64,000 nt of DNA, taken from Clostridia bacterium (lineage in GTDB: Bacteria; Bacillota; Clostridia; Lachnospirales; Anaerotignaceae). Positions 17,930 to 27,343 of the stretch are shown here, in pieces. Position 1 is the first letter of the stretch, and each line of letters starts with the position of its first letter. Position numbers and translations under genes: made by a program. The stretch spans positions 89,733 to 153,732 of the forward strand of contig CAJTDC010000006.1 of assembly GCA_910575055.1 (NCBI GenBank). The letters are read 5' to 3'. The notes below the pieces were generated by a model. It ran no database searches. It saw only the letters and a list, made by a program, of their open reading frames with translations, and had not been told where the DNA came from.

Positions 17930-17989
17930 CTGCAAAATTACGAAAAAACGTAATGCCAAAGAGTTGTTTTTTCGGGGTCAGTTTTGCAG
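17930..17989 (+). promoter_or_regulatory. Folded leader before rplQ
   Basis: CTGCAAAA (17930-17937) and TTTTGCAG (17982-17989) form eight perfect pairs. They enclose a second hairpin in which ATTACG (17937-17942) can pair with CGTAAT (17949-17954), sharing one base with the outer stem. This is a compact two-stem structure 24 bases upstream of the rplQ start and could control L17 synthesis. Read by eye. Confidence 0.45.
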
Positions 17990-18012
17990 GCAATAACAAG
18001 GAGGATACAGAT

Positions 18013-18555
18013 ATGCACGCATCTGGTTATAGAAAACTTGGACGCACATCATCACAAAGAAAAGCTCTTTTGAAAAATCAAGTTACAAATTTGTTGTATC
18101 ATGGTAAAATTAAAACAACAGAAACAAGAGCAAAAGAAGTAAGAAGAATTGCTGAAAAATTGATTACATTAGCTGTAAAAGAGAAAGATAACTTTGAAGA
18201 AGTAGAAGTAATGGCAAAAGTTGCAAAAAAAGATGCTAATGGTAAAAGAGTAAAAGAAATTGTAGATGGTAAAAAAGTAACTGTTTATGAAGAAAAGAAA
18301 AAAACAATTAAAAAAGATAAACCATCTAGATTGAACGCAAGACGTAAAATATTAAGTGAACTTTATACAGTAACAGAAGTACCAAAAGATGGCAAAAAGA
18401 AAAGAAGCCTTAGTAAAGAAGTAGATATGGCTGCAAAACTTTTTGACGAAATTGCACCAAAATATGCTGACCGTAAAGGTGGATATACTAGAATAATTAA
18501 AATTGGTATGAGAAAAGGCGACGGTGCTCCAGAAGTAATTATTGAATTAGTATAA
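18013..18555 (+). CDS. rplQ: 50S ribosomal protein L17, long form
   Basis: The product is 180 residues from ATG 18013 ([20 protein letters not shown]), behind AAGGAGG. Upstream in-frame ATG 17953 lies inside the leader structure and gives a non-family N-terminus. Bacterial L17 is usually 115-130 residues. Here an insertion of about 50 lysine/glutamate-rich residues (about 65-115, including [20 protein letters not shown]) splits the conserved fold, whose end RLFDE-like and [20 protein letters not shown] part is intact. Such long L17 forms occur in some Clostridia. L17 lies near the tunnel exit. Confidence 0.95.
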   Translation: MHASGYRKLGRTSSQRKALLKNQVTNLLYHGKIKTTETRAKEVRRIAEKLITLAVKEKDNFEEVEVMAKVAKKDANGKRVKEIVDGKKVTVYEEKKKTIKKDKPSRLNARRKILSELYTVTEVPKDGKKKRSLSKEVDMAAKLFDEIAPKYADRKGGYTRIIKIGMRKGDGAPEVIIELV

Positions 18556-18564
18556 TAATCTATT

Positions 18565-18599
18565 AAAACCCTAGTAAACCTACTAGGGTTTTTCTTTTT
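18565..18599 (+). terminator. Terminator of the ribosomal operon
   Basis: AAAACCCTAGTA (18565-18576) pairs perfectly with TACTAGGGTTTT (18581-18592) around a four-base loop, followed by a T-rich tract. It ends the run begun at rpsJ. Confidence 0.9.
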
Positions 18600-18611
18600 A
18601 GGGGAATGACT

Positions 18612-20300
18612 GTGAAAAAAATAATTAGTATAATGGTGTTGCTATGTATGATGTTTGGTGTTAATATAATGCAAATATTTGCAGAACAAAATGTAGTTAT
18701 GTTGAATGATATGAAATTGATACAATCTGAATATAACGAAGCAGACTTTGATAAAAGTGGTGATGTTACATTTCATACAGAATATGATGCGTATACGAAA
18801 GATGTAAAAGAAATAAAATATATATTTGAAAATCATACTACAATGAAAGCAAGTTATGGTTATGATACAGATTTAGAGGTGTTTGTAAATGGGCAATGGT
18901 ATGAAATAAATGTCAAAAGAAGCGTTGATGCTGTTGCTATGATATTAGATGGTAATAAAACAAGAGAAGGTATATTTCAATGGAATATAGAAGGTTATGA
19001 CCTGCCAGAAGGAAAATATCGTATCATAAAACAATTAAGTGATAGAGAATATGGACAGCTTGGTGTATTTGGCGAAAGAAAATATTATGCAGAATTTGAA
19101 ATTGAAAATACAGAAAATGTAGAAAATACTGCAACTACTGCTATGTGGTGTGGTATAGAATTGCAACCTTCAAAATACAATGAAACAGATTTTGACAAAA
19201 GCGGTGCTGTAGTATTTCAAACAGAACATAATGTATATGCAGAAGACATTGAAGAAATTACATATATATTTAAAAATCAAACAGCAAAAGAATTGAAATA
19301 TGGTTATGATACAGAAATAGAAGTATTTTTAAAAGGAAAATGGTATGAAATACCACGCAGACATGACAGAGATGATGCAGGGACTTCATTCAATTTTAAT
19401 AAAAAAAGAGCAGGTATATTTAGATAGAGTGTAGCTGCTACTGATTGGGACATAAGAGAAATAGACTTACCAAAGGGAAAATATCGTTTGATAAAACAAG
19501 TGAGTGATAGTGATAATAGTTATGGAGAGTACGGATTTTTAGGAAAAAGAAGATATTATGCAGAGTTTGAAATTGGAAATTCCCGTTATACAAAATATTC
19601 TCCTTATGGTTATGAGAAATTACAAAAACTGCCCAAAGAATATAAAAAGACAACTGCAATTAGAAATAATGATGTAGTATTGATAGAATGTGGAGAAACA
19701 GAAAATACAGACAATATAGAGAAATTTATAGAAAATGTAGATTTAGGAATACCTGCTTTTTTAAGGATAACAAGATATTTAAAAAATGGTGATGTAATTA
19801 TTACAGAAGTAGAATATACAAAAGGAAAATATATTTATCGTTATGACAGCACAAGAGCACAAAAAAATATCGGTGTGATAAAAAAAGAATACCCTTATAT
19901 CATAACAGATGGAAATAATGTATATTTGAGTAATTGGGCAAATTGGGAATACAAACAAAAATATCAAGGAGAAGCAGGACAATATTTATTTTCAAAATCA
20001 AATGGAGAATATGCAGTGTATGCTGTAGAAGAAGCAAAAAATATTATGGAAAAGCATTCTCAGTCAGATACAATATATAATGTGAAAATAAGAGATGAAG
20101 AATATTATTTTTCAGAACAAAAAGCAATAGAACAAGTTTTAAAATCAGAAAAGAGAAAAGAACATATCAATACTGAGGTAGTAGGAATTATGTGGCACGA
20201 TAATGGAGAGTTTTTGATAAAAGTGGTATTAGAAGATAGAAAAGAAGGATATATTGTATTATATAAATTGTATGATGATAAAATAGTAGAATATAAATAA
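18612..20300 (+). pseudogene. Secreted Ig-like/DUF4362 protein interrupted by an in-frame TAG
   Basis: One frame runs from GTG 18612 (or ATG 18606) to 20300 and is broken only by TAG at 19425-19427. The product has a signal peptide (KKIISIMVLLCMMFGVN), two similar domains of about 130 residues (each with YGYDT, WYEI, LP.GKYR.IKQ and RYYAEFEI-like blocks, reminiscent of bacterial Ig-like domains), and a C-terminal part with NGDVIITEVEYTKGKYIYRYD that resembles DUF4362. The stop falls inside the second Ig-like domain and the homology continues immediately after it. It may be a recent nonsense mutation, a sequencing error or a readthrough site. If real, a 271-residue secreted product with 1.7 domains would be made. 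Confidence 0.75.
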
Positions 20301-20304
20301 ATAA

Positions 20305-20337
20305 GACCCTAGCATATGACTAGGGCTTTATTTTTAG
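20305..20337. terminator. Bidirectional terminator
   Basis: CCCTAG and CTAGGG arms with A/T flanks form a hairpin between two convergent genes, overlapping the stop of the minus-strand gene that ends at 20334. Confidence 0.65.
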
Positions 20338-21494
20338 TAATTATAATAAAATGTTTTTGTTTTTTCGTCCCAATAGAAATTGGTATTGTTGTAAGTAAGT
20401 GCATCAATAGCGGAACGAACAGGAACATATAATACACCATATTTTATTTCTACATTAGTAGGCATTTCTATGGTATCATCAATGCTTTTTGGAGTAAAAT
20501 CTTTTTCGTCATAATCATAAAAAGTTTGTGCTATATTTGACTGATTTTGAAAAAGAACATTACACCTATATAATATAGATGCAGACTGATTATTGTCATA
20601 CCAATTCAAAAAATGAGAATGTTCAAAGTCATTTTGACCATAAGGAATAGAATAATTGTATCGAACGCTATAAATACTGTCTAAAAAAAGAGCCTCTCCT
20701 AAAGAATATACTGGTACCATAAGCGTATTATCTTTTATATAAGAACTACCTTCCATATCAAATTTTGTATCATTTAACATATAATAATTTTTGCCTGCTG
20801 TAAAAGAAAGTCTTCCCCCAATATAATAATCACCACCACAGCCTTGTCTAAGAGTATTGTGCTGTGCCCAAAAGCGAGCATTTAATATAATATTTTCTGT
20901 GCTATATTCTGAAAATAAATTTTTATCTAATTCATTTGAAACAGATACAGAAAGTATACATTCTCTTTCTTTCCATTCATTTTCATTCATACGATTAGTT
21001 AGTATAGTCAAATTTGTAATTGTGATTTCAGAGGGCATAGTGCTTTGCTGTTCTATGTCAATTTTAATTGTTTTGCTATTTCCAACAGCAGATGCGATAA
21101 TATCACCAGATGTTGTGGTACATTTCATTTCTTTTAATAAAGTACCTTCGTCTATAGTAAGATATATGGAGCCTTTTTCTAAAACTCCAGCAGCATCTTC
21201 TTTAATTTTGATGTAGCTTGGACGAGCATAAGCACTATTATGAGTTAAAAAACTACCTTCTGTACAAATAGTAATATTTCCTGTAGAAAGAGAAATTTCT
21301 GTTGCTGTAATTTGTGAAACCTTATAATCATCAATATATTCTTGATGTTTTTTATCATCTATGCCATAATTTTTATAATAGGAGTATTCACGAGCTTCTT
21401 CTTTGTTTACCACATAATCAGGTAAATTTTGTTCTGCAAAAGCCGTATGACCAAATAAAATAATAATAATACAAAAAAGGCAATAAAATCTCAT
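20334..21494 (-). CDS. Secreted protein with copper-amine-oxidase-N-like domain
   Basis: A 386-residue product with a signal peptide (MRFYCLFCIIIILFGHTAFA). The central part is beta-rich and resembles the surface-protein region of its downstream-strand neighbour. The C-terminal third contains two LMVPVYSLGEAL / VLYVPVRSAIDAL repeats, the pattern of the copper amine oxidase N-like (stalk) domain found in many secreted Clostridial proteins. Despite the domain name no oxidase is implied. The ATG follows AAAGGGGG. It is 15 bases downstream of its paralogue (21510-22637), so both are likely one transcript. Function unknown; probably cell-surface. Confidence 0.75.
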   Translation of the reverse strand: MRFYCLFCIIIILFGHTAFAEQNLPDYVVNKEEAREYSYYKNYGIDDKKHQEYIDDYKVSQITATEISLSTGNITICTEGSFLTHNSAYARPSYIKIKEDAAGVLEKGSIYLTIDEGTLLKEMKCTTTSGDIIASAVGNSKTIKIDIEQQSTMPSEITITNLTILTNRMNENEWKERECILSVSVSNELDKNLFSEYSTENIILNARFWAQHNTLRQGCGGDYYIGGRLSFTAGKNYYMLNDTKFDMEGSSYIKDNTLMVPVYSLGEALFLDSIYSVRYNYSIPYGQNDFEHSHFLNWYDNNQSASILYRCNVLFQNQSNIAQTFYDYDEKDFTPKSIDDTIEMPTNVEIKYGVLYVPVRSAIDALTYNNTNFYWDEKTKTFYYNY

Positions 21495-21509
21495 ACTCTT
21501 TCCCCCTTT

Positions 21510-22637
21510 TTAATGTTCAATTAACATTGTTTTTGCAGTATCGTCCCAGTGCATATATTTACTTATATCCCATCGTAATATTGCTCCTGCTGTTTCAGCA
21601 CAGAGAGGAACATAAATTGTATCATTTTTAATTTCAGCAGCAACAGGCAATGTTATAGTATCACTTGTTAATTCACCTCTATAAGGATGTATCACAGTCA
21701 TTGTATTGGAATTATTTTGAAAAGAAATACTATAATAATTGTTGTTTCCTATACTAGCTATTTTTTGTTCTGTATCCCAGTTTAAATGATAGACATTGAT
21801 AGAAGGATTTAGAACGTGTGTTTCACAATAATGATTATCTACTATGAAAACGTGATAAAGAGAACGCAAAGGTACCATTAAATGATTTTGTTTTAAATAA
21901 GTGTCATAGTATAAAAATATAATATTGTCATTTAGTATACAATAAGAAATACCATTTGCAAATAGAAGCCTGCCTTCAAATCGAAAACCTTCATAGCAGT
22001 ATTCTCCGTTATACCATTCCATAGTAGCAAAACGATTATTTAATATTACATTTTTGGTATTATGAAATAAATTATCACCATTGATATATTTTGAAGTTAA
22101 AGAAAGTACAAATTCACTTTTTGCTGCACTATTTTCGTTTTTTCCTTCTGGCAATATCATAATACGATTTAATGTGATTTCAGAAGGAACTGTACTTGTT
22201 TGTGTAATTTCTAATTTGATGTAGCTTCCATTTCCTACAGCAGTAGCTTTCATATCGCCTTGTGTTGTGATAGCAGAAATATCTTTTAAAAATCTCCCTT
22301 TATTTAATTCAAAATAAATACAATCCCCTTTTTTGAGAGAAGCAGCGTTATGTTCTTTTATTTTAATATATTCTGGAGAGAGTACAGCAGCATTGTAAAT
22401 ACGAAAAACGCCCTTTGTAGAAATAGTAATATCCTCTCCAGAAGGTAACATTACGATAGTTTCTGTGGTTTGAGATGCTTTATATTCTTTTATATATTCT
22501 TCATAACCCTCCATTTCAAAAGCAAAAAGTCTGCCGTCTTCCTGTTGCTCAATAACATAAGGAGAAGATTGTTCTGCAAATACAGATAAAGAAAATAAAA
22601 CAGAAAATAATAAAAATAATGAACACAATTTTCTCAT
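21510..22637 (-). CDS. Secreted protein with copper-amine-oxidase-N-like domain, paralogue
   Basis: The product is 375 residues from the ATG at 22637 (MRKLCSLFLLFSVLFSLSVFAEQ), which follows GAGAGGTGAT; upstream in-frame methionines precede that site and are rejected. It has the same layout as the next gene: signal peptide, a short YIKEYKAS block, a domain with PEYIKIKEHNAASLKKGD and a C-terminal stalk-like domain (LMVPLRSLYHVF, TIYVPLCAETAGA). The shared order points to an old tandem duplication. No enzymatic residues were recognised. Confidence 0.75.
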   Translation of the reverse strand: MRKLCSLFLLFSVLFSLSVFAEQSSPYVIEQQEDGRLFAFEMEGYEEYIKEYKASQTTETIVMLPSGEDITISTKGVFRIYNAAVLSPEYIKIKEHNAASLKKGDCIYFELNKGRFLKDISAITTQGDMKATAVGNGSYIKLEITQTSTVPSEITLNRIMILPEGKNENSAAKSEFVLSLTSKYINGDNLFHNTKNVILNNRFATMEWYNGEYCYEGFRFEGRLLFANGISYCILNDNIIFLYYDTYLKQNHLMVPLRSLYHVFIVDNHYCETHVLNPSINVYHLNWDTEQKIASIGNNNYYSISFQNNSNTMTVIHPYRGELTSDTITLPVAAEIKNDTIYVPLCAETAGAILRWDISKYMHWDDTAKTMLIEH

Positions 22638-22768
22638 AAATATCACCTCTCTTAAAAATAGAATAATAGTATAATATATCATCAGTATAACATAATAAAG
22701 TATTGATTTTAATACAATACAATAAATGTAATAAAGTTTTAAGGAATACAACAATTCAAGCAAAATGA

Positions 22769-22797
22769 TTGCTTTTTGACAAAGAATACATTATACT
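22769..22797 (+). promoter_or_regulatory. Promoter of the ecfA1-ecfA2-ecfT-truA unit
   Basis: TTGCTT (22769-22774) and TATACT (22792-22797) are 17 bases apart, 56 bases before the ecfA1 start. A competing TTGACA at 22776 has no -10 at the right distance. Confidence 0.5.
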
Positions 22798-22852
22798 ATT
22801 TCTAGCTGTGAGCAGTTTTTTGCCATAGACTAATATAACAGGCGGTGGAAAT

Positions 22853-23719
22853 ATGGAAATGATAAAAGCCGAAAATCTGTCTTATGAATATATTAAAGTA
22901 ACAGAAACAGAAAAAGGCACAAAAGAAGAAAAAATATTAGCACTAAACCACGTCAATCTGTCTATTGAACAAGGAAGCTTTGTGGCGGTACTAGGACATA
23001 ATGGTTCTGGAAAATCGACATTTGCAAAACACATTAATGCTTTGGTGCGTCCTACAGAAGGAGTATTGTGGGTAAATGGCTATGATACACAAAATGAAGA
23101 ATTGATTTGGGATATTCGACAGAGTGCAGGAATGGTATTTCAAAATCCTGATAATCAATTAGTAGCGACTGTAGTAGAAGAAGATATTGCATTTGGCCCT
23201 GAAAATATGGGAGTACCTTCTGAACAAATACGAAAAAGAGTAGAAGATGCTTTAAATGCAGTAGGTATGTTGGAATATAAACAACATTCTCCTGCAAAAT
23301 TGTCAGGAGGGCAAAAACAAAGAATTGCTATAGCAGGCGTGCTTGCTATGAAACCAAAATGTATTGTATTTGATGAACCCACAGCAATGCTAGATCCTGT
23401 AGGTAGAAAAGATGTTATGAATACTATATTACAGTTAAATAAAGAAGAAGGTATGACTATTGTGTTAATAACGCATTATATGGACGAAGCAGTAAAAGCA
23501 GAAAAGGTATTTGTAATAGATGATGGTAATATGGTATTAGAGGGAACACCAAAAGAAGTATTTCCTCAAGTAGAAACATTAAAAAGCTATGGTTTAGATG
23601 TGCCACAGGTAACAGAAACAGCATATGAATTGAAAAAAATGGGAATTTCTATATCACAGGATATTTTAACGGTAGAAGAAATGGTAGGTGCAATATGTCA
23701 ATTAAAATCAACCATTTAA
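22853..23719 (+). CDS. ecfA1: ECF transporter ATP-binding subunit EcfA1
   Basis: The 288-residue ABC ATPase has Walker [10 protein letters not shown] (about residues 44-52), the signature [13 protein letters not shown] and Walker [16 protein letters not shown]. With EcfA2 and EcfT it powers energy-coupling-factor uptake of vitamins or metals by exchangeable S-components, none of which is in this window. GGCGGTGG precedes the ATG. Its end overlaps ecfA2 by 25 bases. The position after rplQ is normal in Firmicutes except for the 4-kb block of secreted-protein genes between. Confidence 0.95.
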   Translation: MEMIKAENLSYEYIKVTETEKGTKEEKILALNHVNLSIEQGSFVAVLGHNGSGKSTFAKHINALVRPTEGVLWVNGYDTQNEELIWDIRQSAGMVFQNPDNQLVATVVEEDIAFGPENMGVPSEQIRKRVEDALNAVGMLEYKQHSPAKLSGGQKQRIAIAGVLAMKPKCIVFDEPTAMLDPVGRKDVMNTILQLNKEEGMTIVLITHYMDEAVKAEKVFVIDDGNMVLEGTPKEVFPQVETLKSYGLDVPQVTETAYELKKMGISISQDILTVEEMVGAICQLKSTI

Positions 23720-24549
23720 CACATATTTATAACGCAGATACAATATTTGAAAAAACAGCTTTAAATGATGTCAACATAGAAATACAAAAAGGAGAATTTA
23801 TAGGACTAATTGGTCATACAGGTTCTGGAAAGTCGACATTAATACAACATCTTAATGGTACAATATCCCCCACATCAGGAGAAATATTACTTGATGGAGA
23901 AAATATACACAAAGATAAAACAAAATTAAAAGAAGTAAGACAAAGAGTAGGTCTTGCTTTTCAATATCCAGAACATCAGCTTTTTGAAATGACAGTATAT
24001 AAAGATGTGGCATTTGGTCCTACGAATATGAAATTAACAGAACAAGAGATTGATAAAAGAGTAAAAGAGGCATTACAAACGGTAGGACTAAGCGAAACGG
24101 TATATGACAAATCTCCTTTTGAACTATCAGGGGGACAAAAAAGACGTGTAGCAATTGCAGGTGTATTAGCTATGAACCCAGAAATATTGATATTAGATGA
24201 ACCAACAGCAGGACTAGACCCTAAAGGTAGAGATGAAATATTATATGCGATTAAACAACTGCATAAACAAAGAGGTATTACGATTATATTGGTTTCTCAT
24301 AGTATGGAAGATGTAGCAAAATTAGCGGACAGGCTTATTGTAATGGAAAAGGGACATATTGCTATGACAGGAACGCCAAAAGAAGTATTTGCTCGTGTGA
24401 GAGAGTTAGAAAAAATAGGTTTAGCAGCACCTCAAATTAGTTATGTTATAACAGAATTAAAAGAAAAAGGTTATAATTTGCCTGAAGATATTTATACAGT
24501 AGAAGAAGCGGTAAAAGCGTTGTATACATTATTGAAAGGAGAAGAATAA
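23695..24549 (+). CDS. ecfA2: ECF transporter ATP-binding subunit EcfA2
   Basis: The 284-residue ABC ATPase has Walker [10 protein letters not shown] (about residues 40-48), Q-loop [10 protein letters not shown], signature [13 protein letters not shown] and Walker [16 protein letters not shown]. It pairs with EcfA1 as an asymmetric ATPase dimer. Its ATG lies within ecfA1 (25-base overlap), with no separate spacer, so translation is coupled. ecfT starts two bases after its stop. Confidence 0.95.
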   Translation: MSIKINHLTHIYNADTIFEKTALNDVNIEIQKGEFIGLIGHTGSGKSTLIQHLNGTISPTSGEILLDGENIHKDKTKLKEVRQRVGLAFQYPEHQLFEMTVYKDVAFGPTNMKLTEQEIDKRVKEALQTVGLSETVYDKSPFELSGGQKRRVAIAGVLAMNPEILILDEPTAGLDPKGRDEILYAIKQLHKQRGITIILVSHSMEDVAKLADRLIVMEKGHIAMTGTPKEVFARVRELEKIGLAAPQISYVITELKEKGYNLPEDIYTVEEAVKALYTLLKGEE

Positions 24550-24551
24550 TT

Positions 24552-25376
24552 ATGATTAGAGATATTACAATAGGGCAATATTACCCTGTCAATTCTCCTA
24601 TACACAATATGGACGCAAGAGTAAAACTAATTATTACATTTTTATTTATATTGACATTATTTTTTATCAATACATTTTTAGGATATGTTTTTGTAATACT
24701 GTGTATGTCAGCAGTGATTAAAACATCAAAAGTACCTTTAAAATTTATGCTCAAAGGAATAAAAGGAATATTGATTATTATATTATTTACAGCATTTATC
24801 AATGTTTTTATGACAAGAGGAGAACATATATTATTTGAATGGGGGATTTTTACTGTAACAATAGAGGGTATATTGATTGCTATAAAAATGTGCATTAGAA
24901 TTGTGTTGCTTGTAGTAGGTTCTTCTATATTAACATTAACTACAACACCGATACAACTAACAGATGGCATAGAATATATATTACGTCCTTTTAAAAAAAT
25001 AGGTGTACCAGCACACGAAATTGCTATGATGATGACCATTGCATTACGTTTTATACCTACACTATTAGATGAAACAGATAAAATTATGAAAGCACAACAA
25101 GCAAGAGGAGCGGACTTTGACAGCGGAAATTTGTTTCAAAGAGCAAAAAGTCTAATACCTATATTAGTACCTTTGTTTATATCTTCTTTTCGTAGAGCAG
25201 ATGAGTTAGCTATGGCTATGGAAGCAAGGTGCTATCATGGAGATGAAAATAGAACAAGAATGAATGTAATGGTACTAAAATCTTCAGATTATAAAGCAGT
25301 TGTAATATTAGCAATATATTGCATTGCACTCATAATATTACGTTTTTTAGCAGCACGATTTTCTTTTATATGGTGA
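24552..25376 (+). CDS. ecfT: ECF transporter transmembrane subunit EcfT
   Basis: The 274-residue product has four to six hydrophobic segments and the two coupling motifs near QQARGADFDS (about residue 183) and MEARCYHG (about residue 223) that dock onto the ATPases. EcfT couples ATP hydrolysis to toppling of the S-component. GAAAGGAGAAG precedes the ATG. truA follows after six bases. Confidence 0.95.
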   Translation: MIRDITIGQYYPVNSPIHNMDARVKLIITFLFILTLFFINTFLGYVFVILCMSAVIKTSKVPLKFMLKGIKGILIIILFTAFINVFMTRGEHILFEWGIFTVTIEGILIAIKMCIRIVLLVVGSSILTLTTTPIQLTDGIEYILRPFKKIGVPAHEIAMMMTIALRFIPTLLDETDKIMKAQQARGADFDSGNLFQRAKSLIPILVPLFISSFRRADELAMAMEARCYHGDENRTRMNVMVLKSSDYKAVVILAIYCIALIILRFLAARFSFIW

Positions 25377-25382
25377 TAAATT

Positions 25383-26129
25383 ATGAAAAAAAGAATATTA
25401 TTTACCATTGCCTATGATGGTACAGAATATGCAGGTTGGCAAAAACAAAAATATGATAATGTCAAAACAGTGCAAGGAACATTTGAAAATGCTTGTAAAA
25501 AGTTGTTTGGTAAACAAGATATAGAAGTGATTGGAGCAAGTAGAACAGATGCAGGTGTCCACGCAATAGGACAAAGAGCAGTAATAGAAGTAGAAACACC
25601 TATACCAACAACAAAAATTCCTTTTGCAATACGTTCCTTTTTGCCTGATGATATTGTGGTGAGAAAAGCAGAAGAAGTAGCTGAAAATTTTCATCCTAGA
25701 TATGACTGTGTTAAAAAGACGTATTGTTATATATTTTATTATGATGATTTTTGTAATCCTATCGTTAGAAAAAATAGTGTATTTGTTTATGGAAAATTGG
25801 ATATACTGGCAATGAAACAAGCAGCAAGCTATTTAATAGGAACATATGATTTTAAATGTTTTTGTGCAGCAGGAAGTAGCGTTACTACTACCGTAAGAAC
25901 AATATTTGACTGTACTGTAGAAAAAAAAGAACATTTTATAACAATTACTATCACAGGAGATGGGTTTTTATATCATATGGTTAGAATTATAGCAGGCACG
26001 TTGTTAGAAGTAGCAAAAGGAAATAAAAAAGCAGAAGATATAATTTCTATTATTGATAGTAAAGATAGAACAAAAGCAGGTATGACTGCTCCTGCGAAAG
26101 GATTGACATTACTTGAAATTTATTATTGA
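25383..26129 (+). CDS. truA: tRNA pseudouridine(38-40) synthase
   Basis: The 248-residue product has the catalytic aspartate in GASRTDAGVHAIGQR (about residues 52-66) and the GDGFLYHMVRIIAGTLLEV block near the C-terminus. TruA isomerises uridines 38-40 in the anticodon arm of many tRNAs. It ends the ecf transcript. Its stop codon TGA (26127-26129) lies inside the -35 hexamer of the next promoter. Confidence 0.96.
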   Translation: MKKRILFTIAYDGTEYAGWQKQKYDNVKTVQGTFENACKKLFGKQDIEVIGASRTDAGVHAIGQRAVIEVETPIPTTKIPFAIRSFLPDDIVVRKAEEVAENFHPRYDCVKKTYCYIFYYDDFCNPIVRKNSVFVYGKLDILAMKQAASYLIGTYDFKCFCAAGSSVTTTVRTIFDCTVEKKEHFITITITGDGFLYHMVRIIAGTLLEVAKGNKKAEDIISIIDSKDRTKAGMTAPAKGLTLLEIYY

Positions 26130-26154
26130 CAATAGTATGTTTTTGTAATATAAT
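26126..26154 (+). promoter_or_regulatory. Consensus promoter of rplM-rpsI
   Basis: TTGACA (26126-26131) and TATAAT (26149-26154) are separated by exactly 17 bases, a perfect consensus sigma-A promoter. The -35 overlaps the truA stop codon. Transcription should start near 26161. Confidence 0.9.
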
Positions 26155-26160
26155 AATTTC

Positions 26161-26322
26161 TGTTGTATTGATTTGACTTTAGAGCCTTTTGGCTTTAAAT
26201 ATAAGTTTCACAGTGGGGTCTAATAAGTTATGCTTTGTCATAATGGAGATTATGTAGTGCTTTGTCCCAAAGTAGTGCATAAAGTCAACAGACCAAATAG
26301 TATATTAAGGGAGGTAAATCGT
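26161..26322 (+). promoter_or_regulatory. rplM leader RNA
   Basis: A leader of about 160 bases precedes rplM. It includes a hairpin (26178-26186 with 26191-26199, nine pairs, one G-U, TTTT loop). Leaders upstream of rplM with L13 autoregulation are known in Firmicutes (L13 leader). This one fits by position, but its detailed fold was not matched to that family. Confidence 0.5.
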
Positions 26323-26760
26323 ATGAGAACAACATACATAGCGAAAATCGCTGATGTAGAAAGAAAATGGTATGTTGTAGATGCAACAGGCAAAACATTA
26401 GGACGCTTGGCATCTGAAATTGCAACCGTTTTAAGAGGAAAAAACAAGCCAATGTATGCACCAAACGTGGATACAGGAGATTATGTAATTGTTATTAATG
26501 CAGAAAAAATAACAGTAACAGGAAAGAAATTAGACCAAAAAATATATGCACATCATAGCGGATATGTTGGTGGTTTAAAAACAATTACACTCAAAAAACA
26601 ATTAGAAAAGAAACCAGAAGAAGTGATTAAACATGCTGTAAAAGGTATGCTTCCTAAAAATGCACTGGGCAGAAAAATGTTTAGCAAACTTCATGTTTAT
26701 GCTGGTCCAGAGCATGCACACGCAGCACAAAAACCAGAAGTATTGGAATTAAAATTTTAA
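26323..26760 (+). CDS. rplM: 50S ribosomal protein L13
   Basis: The product is 145 residues from ATG 26323 ([20 protein letters not shown]), behind AGGGAGGT. Earlier in-frame ATG 26230 would include leader sequence and is not family-like. The [20 protein letters not shown] block is diagnostic. L13 is one of the first proteins to bind 23S rRNA. rpsI follows after 18 bases, the universal rplM-rpsI pair. Confidence 0.97.
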   Translation: MRTTYIAKIADVERKWYVVDATGKTLGRLASEIATVLRGKNKPMYAPNVDTGDYVIVINAEKITVTGKKLDQKIYAHHSGYVGGLKTITLKKQLEKKPEEVIKHAVKGMLPKNALGRKMFSKLHVYAGPEHAHAAQKPEVLELKF

Positions 26761-26778
26761 TAGGAGGAGGAAGCGAGT

Positions 26779-27171
26779 ATGGCAGCAGCTAGATATTATG
26801 GTACAGGCAGAAGAAAATCTTCCGTTGCAAGAGTTTATTTAATGCCTGGTAATGGTAAAATTACAATCAATAAAAGAGATATTGATGACTATTTTGGTAT
26901 GGAAACATTGAAATTAATTGTACGTCAGCCATTAGAATTGACAGAAACAACTGCAAAATTTGATGTACTTGTAAATGTATATGGTGGTGGATTTACAGGA
27001 CAAGCAGGTGCAATTAGACATGGTATTTCAAGAGCATTGTTGGAAGCAGATGCAGATTATAGACCAGCTTTGAAAAAAGCAGGATATTTAACTCGTGACC
27101 CAAGAATGAAAGAAAGAAAGAAATATGGCTTAAAAGCAGCTAGACGTGCACCACAATTTAGCAAGAGATAA
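26779..27171 (+). CDS. rpsI: 30S ribosomal protein S9
   Basis: The 130-residue product starts with [21 protein letters not shown] and ends with [16 protein letters not shown], the C-terminal tail that touches P-site tRNA. AGGAGGAGG precedes the ATG. A terminator follows within 30 bases, closing the ribosomal and housekeeping block before the restriction-modification locus. Confidence 0.97.
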   Translation: MAAARYYGTGRRKSSVARVYLMPGNGKITINKRDIDDYFGMETLKLIVRQPLELTETTAKFDVLVNVYGGGFTGQAGAIRHGISRALLEADADYRPALKKAGYLTRDPRMKERKKYGLKAARRAPQFSKR

Positions 27172-27200
27172 TTTTTATACAAATATTATGTGTTATCAAG

Positions 27201-27229
27201 CCTCGAAAATATAATATTTTCGGGGTTTT
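27201..27229 (+). terminator. Terminator after rpsI
   Basis: CCTCGAAAATAT pairs with ATATTTTCGGGG (one T-G wobble), followed by TTTTG. It ends the rplM-rpsI transcript. Confidence 0.85.
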
Positions 27230-27343
27230 GTCTATCTGAATTTTTCTGAAAAATATTCAAATTTGAATTACAACTAACAAGCAATTAACAAATTTTTATG
27301 ATGTCAAATAAACTAACAGATTTAAAATAAGGAGGAAGAATAA

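Noticed and set aside
17766..17996. Separate 76-codon frame within the alpha-CTD paralogue
   Set aside because: It is an out-of-frame reading of that gene and the rplQ leader, with no own ribosome binding site.
20334..22637. Copper amine oxidase enzymes
   Set aside because: Only the N-terminal stalk-like domain is present; the catalytic domain and topaquinone site are absent.
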